Below, in pieces: positions 30,676 to 37,219 of a stretch of DNA of 64,000 nucleotides. The notes beneath the pieces were generated by a model. That model searched no databases, was not told where the DNA came from, and worked only from the letters and a program-made list of their open reading frames with translations. The first letter of the stretch is position 1, and each line of letters opens with the position of its first letter. The position numbers and the translations under genes are program-made. Source of the stretch: Pseudomonas antarctica (GTDB lineage: Bacteria; Pseudomonadota; Gammaproteobacteria; Pseudomonadales; Pseudomonadaceae); contig NZ_CP015600.1 of NCBI RefSeq assembly GCF_001647715.1, forward strand, positions 3,844,001 through 3,908,000. Direction: 5' to 3'.

Positions 30676-31256
30676 GTCACACCTTCTTCGGCAAAGGGCA
30701 GCAGGCTGCGGCGCAGGGTTTGCAATTGGGCTTCCACGCCCAGTTCAACCGAGCCGGCCGGGCTGCTGAGGCGGGCCTGGCCGGCACCCAGCTGTTCATC
30801 CCCGGCCACGGCAATCGCCAGGCCTTCGAGCGTCAGGCGTTGGCGCAGGGCGTCGACCTCGGCCGGCGGCACCCAGAGGGTCAAGGCCTGGTCCTGGCGA
30901 AACGCGCTCAAGGCCTGACGCGTACACCGCGCCACACGATCGGCGCTGTCCAGGTCGCCCAGCACTTCGCGCACGATGCCCAACGCCAGGTCGGCCAGCG
31001 ACGCCTCCAGGCTGCTCAAGTACTGCTGCACTTGAGACTGGGTGTGCACCAGCAATTGCGCGACGTGTTCGGCGCCCTCTTGCCGCGCGCTTTCAAAGCC
31101 TTCGGCGCGGGCGGCTTGCAGCCACTGGTCACTGTCGGCCTTGATTTGCTCGGCCTGCGCTTTGGCTGCCTGCAGAAAAGCAAAACCATCGCTCCACAGC
31201 GCGGCGTCTTCAGCGCGCAAAATGCGCGCCGTGGGGCGGCTCGGTAATTCACTCAT
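30672..31256 (-). CDS. sctL: T3SS ATPase regulator SctL
   Basis: SctL (YscL/HrpE/NolV, FliH-like) is the stator that ties SctN to the SctQ ring. The 194-residue product has a helical, Ala/Gln/Glu-rich N-terminal half (KAQAEQIKADSDQWLQAARAEG) and a C-terminal V-ATPase-E-like domain (SVELGVEAQLQTLRRSLLP). An in-frame ATG exists nine codons earlier, but the ATG at 31256 overlaps the sctK stop (ATGA) and gives the natural start MSELPSRPTARILRAED. Confidence 0.88.
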   Translation of the reverse strand: MSELPSRPTARILRAEDAALWSDGFAFLQAAKAQAEQIKADSDQWLQAARAEGFESARQEGAEHVAQLLVHTQSQVQQYLSSLEASLADLALGIVREVLGDLDSADRVARCTRQALSAFRQDQALTLWVPPAEVDALRQRLTLEGLAIAVAGDEQLGAGQARLSSPAGSVELGVEAQLQTLRRSLLPFAEEGVT

Positions 31257-31867
31257 GGGGTGATGTCCTCGGCCAGCAGGCACGCGGCGGCGGCCTGTAC
31301 GATCTCCAGGTCACGCGGCAACCGCGCGCTGTAGCCCTTGGGGAAGTCGAAACGCAAACGCAGCCAACCCCGCCAATCGGCGTGCTGGGCGTGCAGCCAC
31401 GCGGCAACACAGCCGTGGCCGTCACGGTCGATCGCCTCGATCAGTTCGGCAGGCTCACGCAGCAAATCCGCCGCGCCGCCGAGTTGGCGCAAAGCCAGGG
31501 CCTGAACGAAGACCTCCGCGCCCAGGCCTTCACGCAACGCCTGGACCACATCGCGTCGGATCTCCCGGCTCAACGTCGCGCCGTGCCAGATGGCGCCGCA
31601 CAACCTCGGCAAGCGAGCAAATTGCGCAGGTGACAGCAGCAATACCGGCAGATCAGCCACCTGTGGGGTGACCAACTGCGCGAGGGGCGCCAATTGGTAA
31701 TGGCTGACCAGCAACTGCTCCAGGCGTTGACGAAAACGCGGCTGGCCCTGCAGGGCGTGCAGCACGTCATCCGGCAAATCAGCCGCGAAGCACGCGCCCA
31801 GGCTGGGGCCACGCACAAACTGCAAAGGCTCGGCGATCAACCCTTGCCAGCGCTCCAACACGCTCAT
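31253..31867 (-). CDS. sctK: T3SS sorting platform protein SctK (NolU-like)
   Basis: SctK (YscK/HrpD/NolU) attaches the cytoplasmic ring to the membrane ring. The 204-residue product is soluble, Leu/Ala-rich, with LLSPAQFARLPRLCGAIWHG in the middle, a segment of the YscK/NolU type. Sequence conservation in this family is low; the position between sctJ and sctL, the length and this segment support the call. Confidence 0.8.
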   Translation of the reverse strand: MSVLERWQGLIAEPLQFVRGPSLGACFAADLPDDVLHALQGQPRFRQRLEQLLVSHYQLAPLAQLVTPQVADLPVLLLSPAQFARLPRLCGAIWHGATLSREIRRDVVQALREGLGAEVFVQALALRQLGGAADLLREPAELIEAIDRDGHGCVAAWLHAQHADWRGWLRLRFDFPKGYSARLPRDLEIVQAAAACLLAEDITP

Positions 31868-32646
31868 TCACCCTCCTTGAGCACATACAACGCCTGGGAC
31901 TGGCGCCGCGCCCAGTGCTGGCGGGCGAGTACCCCGAGAGCGCCAAGGGCGACCAGCAGCAGGCTGCCAAACATAAAGCGTGCCTGGGGCAGGTTGTCTT
32001 CCAACAGCCACAAGCCCATAAAGCGGGCCAGCCGCGGTTGCGCCGGGTTCTGACTGATGGCGACGGCGGCTTTGATCGCGGTCACCGAGACGCCTTCGTA
32101 GTTCAGGCCGGAAATACCGTTGGCGACCAGCGTCTTGATCTGCGGGATCAGCGTGTTGATGTCGGTGCCCGGGTCGTAGCGCACCAGCACCGAGGCCGAA
32201 GACGGTGAAATCACGCGCTTGAGCAAGTCATTGTCCGGCAGCACCACGTGCACACGGGCGGCGACAATGCCGTCGATCTGCGACACCGAGTGCGACAGTT
32301 CTTCGCTCAGGGCGTAAATCATCTGCGCCCGCTCCTGCACCGGCGAGGACACCAGGCCATTGCCCTTGAACACCTCGCCCATATTGGAAAAACTCTGTTG
32401 CGGCAGACCGGCGTTGTCGAGCAGCGTCATGGCTTCGGCGAAGCGCTCCTCGTCGACCACCACTTTGAGCTGGCCGTTGTCCTGGGTCTTGCGCTCTGCC
32501 GGGATCCCACCGCGCAGCAGCACCGCGACCATGGTGTTGGCATCGCGTTCGCTGAGGTTGGTATAGAGGTCGGTGTTGCACGCTTGCAGCAGGCTGGCGA
32601 GCAGGCCGATCAGCAACAGACGCAGTGCGCGGTTTGGGCTTGGCAT
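31864..32646 (-). CDS. sctJ: T3SS inner ring lipoprotein SctJ
   Basis: SctJ (YscJ/HrcJ/RhcJ/NolT) forms the inner-membrane ring of the basal body. The 260-residue product has a lipoprotein signal (MPSPNRALRLLLIGLLASLL then QAC, lipidated C23), followed by the YscJ domain: DLYTNLSERDANTMVAVLLRGG, then VVVDEERFAEAMTLLDNAGLP and ISPSSASVLVRYDPG. A C-terminal membrane helix at about 222-242 is present. The ATG at 32646 is chosen because it starts the signal peptide; reading frames extending upstream run over sctI. Confidence 0.95.
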   Translation of the reverse strand: MPSPNRALRLLLIGLLASLLQACNTDLYTNLSERDANTMVAVLLRGGIPAERKTQDNGQLKVVVDEERFAEAMTLLDNAGLPQQSFSNMGEVFKGNGLVSSPVQERAQMIYALSEELSHSVSQIDGIVAARVHVVLPDNDLLKRVISPSSASVLVRYDPGTDINTLIPQIKTLVANGISGLNYEGVSVTAIKAAVAISQNPAQPRLARFMGLWLLEDNLPQARFMFGSLLLVALGALGVLARQHWARRQSQALYVLKEGE

Positions 32647-32650
32647 GGTG

Positions 32651-33085
32651 TTATTGACCCTTGAGCAACGTGTTGGCGGAACCGGAAATCTGCGTCGCAC
32701 CGCGCACCACCATCTGGGTTTCGATGGAGTAGTCGAACATCTTGCCCAGGGAATGGACGATCTGATCGACCTGTTGCTCGCCGACCTTTTTCCCAGGCTC
32801 AGCGGACGGTGAAACACTCGCGGTGCGGATCTCAGCCGAGGCCGGCGGCGGTGCCGACGGGTTGTTGGTGAGCAGGTCGGCACGCTCGGAAAAAGCCCGT
32901 GTACGGTCGATGAAACTGTTCATGCGCTCCATCAGGCCCGAGCCGATCTGGTGCGGGCTCGCGCCTTCGGGCATGCCCTTGGCGGTGTTGGCCATGTGCT
33001 CGAACAGGTTCTGCGAGGCCCCGGCGGGCCCCGCACCGGCGGACGGCGGCAAGGCCGTGGCGCCGGCGGCGAGACTGATAGTCAT
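32651..33085 (-). CDS. sctI: T3SS inner rod protein SctI (NolB-like)
   Basis: SctI makes the inner rod that anchors the needle. The 144-residue product has a low-complexity N-terminal half and a helical C-terminal part VDQIVHSLGKMFDYSIETQMVVRG, ending SGSANTLLKGQ. The end motif (a helix followed by a short Asn/Leu/Lys tail) is typical of SctI/YscI, and in rhizobia nolB occupies the same place next to the sctJ gene. AGGAAG lies just before the ATG. Confidence 0.8.
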   Translation of the reverse strand: MTISLAAGATALPPSAGAGPAGASQNLFEHMANTAKGMPEGASPHQIGSGLMERMNSFIDRTRAFSERADLLTNNPSAPPPASAEIRTASVSPSAEPGKKVGEQQVDQIVHSLGKMFDYSIETQMVVRGATQISGSANTLLKGQ

Positions 33086-33094
33086 AGGGGCTTC

Positions 33095-33337
33095 CTACTC
33101 TTCGTCGTCATCGGACATGGCGTCGTTCAGCAGTTCCTGCATCTTCGGCATGATGATGAACTGGCCGCCGATGGTGACGGCCTGGGTGATCAACGCATCG
33201 TTGAACTTGGCGTCGTCCGCGTCCGTGGTATCTGCCGGTTTATCCGCCGACTTGGCGTTATCCACTGCGGCGTTGAACTTGGCTTCAGGGCTGACGCCAC
33301 CGGGGGCGAGGTTAGTGTCTACGGCCGTTACGGACAT
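33095..33337 (-). CDS. Small acidic protein in the T3SS operon, 80 aa
   Basis: An 80-residue protein (MSVTAVDTNLAPGGVSPEAKF at the start) with Ala/Asp/Lys-rich helices, a short hydrophobic stretch TQAVTIGGQFIIMPKMQELLN near residues 51-71 and an acidic tail DAMSDDDEE. GGAG precedes the ATG by seven bases. It lies between sctC1 and sctI in the operon. Candidates are a secreted needle-tip or early substrate, or a translocon-assisting protein; I do not recognise a family. Confidence 0.7.
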   Translation of the reverse strand: MSVTAVDTNLAPGGVSPEAKFNAAVDNAKSADKPADTTDADDAKFNDALITQAVTIGGQFIIMPKMQELLNDAMSDDDEE

Positions 33338-33349
33338 GGTGCTGCTCCT

Positions 33350-33916
33350 TTACTGGGTTGGGGTTTCGGTACTGACTTGCGCGCCGCGGAACACTCGCAC
33401 ACCGCGCTCGCGCGCCACCGGGGCGGCCACGGCCGTGGGTTGCAGGTGATCCACATGCTGTTGCACCAGCGCCAGATACGGCGGCGGGCCGGTCACGAAT
33501 ACTTCATCGCCCTCGGGGCCGCTGCGCATCGACAGTTGCTGGCCGAATACATCGAGGGTATTGAGATAGCCCTGCAACTGGTCGAGGTTCAGCGCACTGG
33601 CCTTGAACAATTTGGTGCTGATCTCGTCGCTGCTGTTGAGGTACAGAAGGTTGCCGTCGAAGTACCAGGTGAGGCCGTTGGTGCTGCACAGGGTTTGCAG
33701 AAACTCACCGGCGGTGGCGGCGCGAATAGTGCTGCGAGCCTTGCCGCGCACCTTCTCCGAGAGCACCAGGGGCACGTCGAGGTTCTGGCCGAATTCTTCC
33801 AGCGCGCTGCGCACATCCTGATCGACCAGCACGTAGGCATAGGGTTTGGAAAACCATTCGGGCTCTTCGCCAGCGTGGGCAAAACCAGCGCTGAACAGAC
33901 ATAGGAGCGCCAGCAA
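33350..33916 (-). CDS. T3SS secretin N-terminal half (RhcC1-like); unusual start
   Basis: This is the short half of a split secretin, as in rhizobial RhcC1. It starts with a hydrophobic signal sequence (LALLCLFSAGFAHA) and then an N0/N1-like domain: DVRSALEEFGQNLDVPLVLSEKVRGKARS and AATAGEFLQTLCSTNGLTWYFDGN are typical T3SS secretin N-domain motifs. The channel-forming region is absent and is supplied by the gene at 35939. No ATG or GTG is in frame near the N-terminus; TTG at 33916 is the nearest start. An ATG with a good GAAGG site lies at 33930 but is followed at once by TAA in its own frame. A single inserted base there would restore a normal start, so a small mutation, sequencing error or non-standard start is likely. 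It is divergent from the TadD-like gene, with 45 bases between. Confidence 0.78.
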   Translation of the reverse strand: MLALLCLFSAGFAHAGEEPEWFSKPYAYVLVDQDVRSALEEFGQNLDVPLVLSEKVRGKARSTIRAATAGEFLQTLCSTNGLTWYFDGNLLYLNSSDEISTKLFKASALNLDQLQGYLNTLDVFGQQLSMRSGPEGDEVFVTGPPPYLALVQQHVDHLQPTAVAAPVARERGVRVFRGAQVSTETPTQ

Positions 33917-33961
33917 AAATATGCTTACATGGCCTGCGCCTTCGCCCGACGAGTTGTGACG

Positions 33962-34726
33962 ATGACCAAGAATTTCCTGCTTGCCAGTACCCTGTTGCTG
34001 GCTGCCTGTTCCAGCAAACCTGCGACCGATTCCGACAAGTCCCTGCAACTGGCCAACGACCTGAGCAAGCGCGGCGACTACGCCAGCGCGGCTGCGTTGT
34101 ACGAGCGCGCCACCCAGCAACCGGGGGCCGGCATCGAGTTGTGGCTCAAGCTCGGCCAGGCCAGGCTCGATGCCAAGGACGCGCTGGGCGCAGAGCGCGC
34201 CTACCAGCAAGCGCTGGGCCTGGACGCCCACAACGCCGACGCCCTGCTCGGTCTCGGCACTGCGCAGTTGCAGTTGGGCAAAACCCAACGCGCCGTGACT
34301 GCCTTGGGCCAGGCTGCCGACATCAGCCACCTGCCCGTCGCCTACACCCGCCTGGGCATCGCCCAAGTCCTGAACGGCCAGGCCACTGCGGCACAAACCG
34401 CCTTCGCCAAAAGCCTCAGCCTGCAACCCGACGACCTCGACAGCCGCTGCAACCTGGCCCTGGCCTATGCCCTCGGCGGGCAGTCGCAACAGGCGCTGGA
34501 CACCATCGCCCCCGTCACTCAATCGCCCCGCGCCCTGCCCCGGCATCAGCGTAATGAGCTGCTGGTGATGGTGCTGGCGGGCTATGAGCAAAAGGTTGCC
34601 GGATTGCCGTTGGACGATATTCCCGCCGCCGAGCGCGCGCGATTGGTGATCGAAGCCAAGCGCATCAAGGCAATCAGTGATCCGATGGCGCAGGCCAAGG
34701 AACTGGGGCTGGTTGATCCGCGTTGA
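33962..34726 (+). CDS. TadD-like TPR lipoprotein
   Basis: A 254-residue lipoprotein with signal MTKNFLLASTLLLAAC (lipidated C16) followed by several TPR repeats, for example RGDYASAAALYERATQQPG, DALGAERAYQQALGLDAHNADALLGLG and GQATAAQTAFAKSLSLQPDD. Its architecture matches TadD of the Tad pilus system, a TPR lipoprotein that helps secretin assembly or localisation. The ATG at 33962 is chosen over one at 33929 because it begins the lipoprotein signal. It lies on the opposite strand to the rest of the T3SS cluster, divergent from sctC1 and convergent with the CpaD-like gene. Confidence 0.85.
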   Translation: MTKNFLLASTLLLAACSSKPATDSDKSLQLANDLSKRGDYASAAALYERATQQPGAGIELWLKLGQARLDAKDALGAERAYQQALGLDAHNADALLGLGTAQLQLGKTQRAVTALGQAADISHLPVAYTRLGIAQVLNGQATAAQTAFAKSLSLQPDDLDSRCNLALAYALGGQSQQALDTIAPVTQSPRALPRHQRNELLVMVLAGYEQKVAGLPLDDIPAAERARLVIEAKRIKAISDPMAQAKELGLVDPR

Positions 34727-34735
34727 TACAGGATT

Positions 34736-34756
34736 AGCCCGGCGGGACGCCGGGTT
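34736..34756 (+). terminator. Terminator hairpin after the TadD-like gene
   Basis: A 9-bp GC-rich stem (AGCCCGGCG and CGCCGGGTT, one G:T pair) with a 3-base loop starts 10 bases after the stop of the TadD-like gene. The T-run is short. Confidence 0.6.
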
Positions 34757-34864
34757 AGCCGCACTGTGCCAAGGATGGCCCAGTGCGGCGGCCCACGGAC
34801 TCAAGCCTGCGTGAGGGCACACCGAGCCCTGGCGAGGTGCCGAGTGGTGGGGCGAAGACCTTTT

Positions 34865-34909
34865 GGTTACTTTTGGCGGGGCCGGCTTCCAGGCTTTCCA
34901 AAAGTGACC
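34865..34909. repeat. Palindromic intergenic element
   Basis: GGTTACTTTTGG and CCAAAAGTGACC (one mismatch) form a large imperfect palindrome of a kind I recall between Pseudomonas genes. It lies in the 818-base gap between the TadD-like and CpaD-like genes. Confidence 0.5.
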
Positions 34910-34990
34910 CGCTGTAAGGAAGGAGCCGCAGGCGGCCGTTACCGCAGCAGTGGATATGTACGCCGACCAAAGATCCCCGGCGCCCGACAC

Positions 34991-35526
34991 ATCGCTTTCG
35001 CGAGCAAGCCCGCTCCCACAGTTGGATCGCGGTGCATCAGTTGGAGAGTGATCGGCGATGAGGCCGCTATCGCAGGCAAGCCAGCTCCCACAGTTGGATC
35101 GCGGTGCATCAGTTGGAGAATGATCGGCGATGAGGCCGCTATCGCAGGCAAGCCAGCTCCCACAGTTGGATCGCGGTGCATCAGTTGGAGAGTGATCGGC
35201 GATGGGGCCGCTATCGCAGGCAAGCCAGCTCCCACAGTTGGATCGCGGTGCATCAGTTGGAGAGTGATCGGCGATGGGGCCGCCATCGCAGGCAAGCCAG
35301 CTCCCACAGTTGGATCGCGGTGCATCAGTTGGAGAGTTTTCGGCGATGGGGCCGCCATCGCAGGCAAGCCAGCTCCCACAGTTGGATCGCGGTGCATCAG
35401 TTGGAGAGTGTTCGGCGATGGGGCCGCTATCGCAGGCAAGCCAGCTCCCACAGTTGGATCGCGGCGCATCAGTTGGAGAGTGTTCGGCGATGAGGCCGCT
35501 TTCGGGAGCAAGCCTGCTCCCACAGG
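34991..35526. repeat. Tandem array of 72-bp REP-containing units
   Basis: About seven units of exactly 72 bp occur in tandem. The marker CTCCCACA recurs at 35013, 35085, 35157, 35229, 35301, 35373, 35445 and 35517. Each unit holds one REP core (GCAAGCCAGCTCCCACA, a REP of the fluorescent pseudomonads read on this strand) plus a fixed spacer GTTGGATCGCGGTGCATCAG. Small base changes such as GTGATC to GTTTTC separate the copies. Because 72 is a multiple of three, long open frames without real genes run through it in several frames. It is not a CRISPR array: there are no unique spacers. Confidence 0.9.
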
Positions 35527-35544
35527 ACATCGGCGTACGCGCGA

Positions 35545-35925
35545 TCATTGCTGACCTCCGGTAGCGCCGGCCTTGGCTTCCTGCTGATCCTTGCGCCGCT
35601 GCAACTGCTCACGATCAAATCCTTCGATGTACACCTGCGCCGCACGCCCCACCGGCGCGGCCATGGCAGGTCCCGTGGCGCGGCCCTGGTTCAGGTCCTG
35701 CTTGCGCTCGACCATCTGCATCAAATTCAAATTGTTCGCACAGCCCAACGGCAAGGTCGGCTTGAAATCCTCATCCAGCCCGATCGCATCCTTGGCCGCC
35801 GGTTGCTGGCACTGACTTGGCAAACCATCCGCCCGGTATTCCGGTGAGTAATACACCGGCGCCAAGTGGGTCTGGCAACCCATCAGAGCCAGGGGCAACA
35901 GCATCAACATACGCAAAGCAGTCAT
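35545..35925 (-). CDS. CpaD-like outer-membrane lipoprotein in T3SS cluster
   Basis: A 126-residue lipoprotein: signal MTALRMLMLLPLALMG then lipidated C17. The mature part contains LPLGCANNLNLMQMVERKQDLNQGRA, which has the form of the CpaD/RcpB signature of Tad pili (Gly-Cys-x-x-x-x-Asn-Leu followed by Met-Val and a basic-acidic tail), then QVYIEGFDREQLQ and a charged tail. In Tad systems CpaD is a lipoprotein associated with the CpaC/RcpA secretin. Here it is 14 bases after the secretin gene in the same operon. Such a gene is not part of the core T3SS set; the call by motif is strong but the role is inferred. Confidence 0.75.
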   Translation of the reverse strand: MTALRMLMLLPLALMGCQTHLAPVYYSPEYRADGLPSQCQQPAAKDAIGLDEDFKPTLPLGCANNLNLMQMVERKQDLNQGRATGPAMAAPVGRAAQVYIEGFDREQLQRRKDQQEAKAGATGGQQ

Positions 35926-35938
35926 GGCAGGCCCCTTA

Positions 35939-37219
35939 TCAATTCATGTAGAAACCGAACGCCCCGCCGCTGCGCGGTCCGGTGGCCGCTGCGGTAGCCG
36001 GTTGTGCGTCCAGGGGCGTGGCGAGCGTGCGGCTGCGCACCGGCTCCACCAGGTACGGGGTAATCAGGATCACCAACTCGGTTTCATTGCGCTGAAAGCG
36101 CTTGGAGCGGAACAGGTTGCCGAGGATCGGCAAGTCACCCAACAGCGGCAGTTTCTCGATGTCCTGGCTGCTTTGACGCTGGAACAGCCCAGCAATGGCA
36201 AAGGTCTGCCCGCTGCCGACTTCCACGCGCGTATCGGCACGGCGCACGCTGAAGGACGGCACATGGAAGTTGCCGAAATCCACGGTGCCGCCGCTGACCA
36301 CACTGCTGACTTCCGGGCGCACTTGCAGGGCGATGCGGCCGTTGGGCAACAAGGTCGGGTTGAACAGCAGCGACACGCCGAATGACTTGTACTCGATGCC
36401 CACCAGGTCCCGGTTGACCGGCACCGGAATCGCCACTTCGCCACCGGCGAGGAAGCTGGCGGTTTGGCCGGTCATGGCGGTGATGTTCGGTTCGGCGAGG
36501 ATCTGCAAAATGCCGTTGGCCTGCAGCGCGTCGAGCATGCCGTCGATATTCACATTGCCCGAGCCGGTGCCTGCAGTCGCCAAACCACCTGCCGTCGCCG
36601 CCGCCAACGGCCCCCCGGTGATCAGGCCAAAGGAAAACGTGCCGTTATTGAACATCGCGTTCCAGTTCACGCCGTAGTGCAGCAACTCGGAACGGGACAC
36701 TTCGGCAAAGCGCACCCGTAAGTTCACTTGGGCTGCGCCGGCGTATTCGGTGGTGTTGATCGCGCTCTGAAAGCCTTGGCCCTGAGGGTTAAGCAGCGCG
36801 TTAAGGTCAGTCGCTTCGGCCACCGAACCGACGGTGCCTTTGGCGATCAGGCGGTTGCCGGCGCCGGTAATCTGCGCGCCGTTACCGGGGTGCAGTTCCT
36901 GCATCGGCGTGGTCACCGCCTGGGCGCCGCTGCTGACGGACAAGGTCAGGCTGGCCAATTGTTTGCCGTCGTTGCCGAGGGCGATCAGGCTGGTATTGCC
37001 CGGCGCCTTGCCGAAGATATAGAGCGTACCGGGCGACACTACCTGCAGGTCGGCCACATTCGGCTCAGCCACCAATACCGAATCCACCGGCGCGGCAAAA
37101 TGCAAAATCCGCCCCTCACCGGACGCCAGGTTGATCGAGCCCCCGGCCCCATTGGCAATCTCCTGGGCCTGGCTGGCACACGAAATCAAAGCGAGCAACA
37201 ACACACAAAAACGCATCAT
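35939..37219 (-). CDS. T3SS secretin of the Tad-pilus type (RhcC2-like)
   Basis: A 426-residue outer-membrane secretin. A signal peptide (MMRFCVLLLALISCASQAQ) is followed by a BON/N0-like domain (GRILHFAAPVDSVLVAEPNVADLQVVS and FGKAPGNTSLIALG), characteristic of CpaC/RcpA secretins, and by the secretin core: VNLRVRFAEVSRSELLHYGVNW, LAEPNITAMTGQTASFLAGGE, VPVNRDLVGIEYKSFGVSLLFNP and the end LLGDLPILGNLFRSKRFQRNETELVILITPYLV. This is the Tad-type arrangement and not the YscC type, as in rhizobial RhcC2. It overlaps sctV by four bases and with the separate RhcC1-like protein would make the outer ring. Confidence 0.9.
   Translation of the reverse strand: MMRFCVLLLALISCASQAQEIANGAGGSINLASGEGRILHFAAPVDSVLVAEPNVADLQVVSPGTLYIFGKAPGNTSLIALGNDGKQLASLTLSVSSGAQAVTTPMQELHPGNGAQITGAGNRLIAKGTVGSVAEATDLNALLNPQGQGFQSAINTTEYAGAAQVNLRVRFAEVSRSELLHYGVNWNAMFNNGTFSFGLITGGPLAAATAGGLATAGTGSGNVNIDGMLDALQANGILQILAEPNITAMTGQTASFLAGGEVAIPVPVNRDLVGIEYKSFGVSLLFNPTLLPNGRIALQVRPEVSSVVSGGTVDFGNFHVPSFSVRRADTRVEVGSGQTFAIAGLFQRQSSQDIEKLPLLGDLPILGNLFRSKRFQRNETELVILITPYLVEPVRSRTLATPLDAQPATAAATGPRSGGAFGFYMN

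Noticed and set aside
34991..35526. CRISPR-like periodic array
   Set aside because: Every unit is almost identical over its whole length, with no unique spacers and no cas genes; the units contain REP cores. The same holds for the 134-bp array at 45825.
33350..35548. A 732-codon leftward open frame and a 262-codon rightward one (34766-35554) through the 72-bp array
   Set aside because: The 72-bp unit is a multiple of three, so frames stay open in the array; the repeated peptide has no gene-like pattern. Only the part from 33916 to 33350 is a real protein.
33962..37219. A real Tad pilus locus
   Set aside because: No TadA ATPase, TadB/C, CpaB or prepilin gene; only the outer-membrane-side genes occur, embedded among sct genes.
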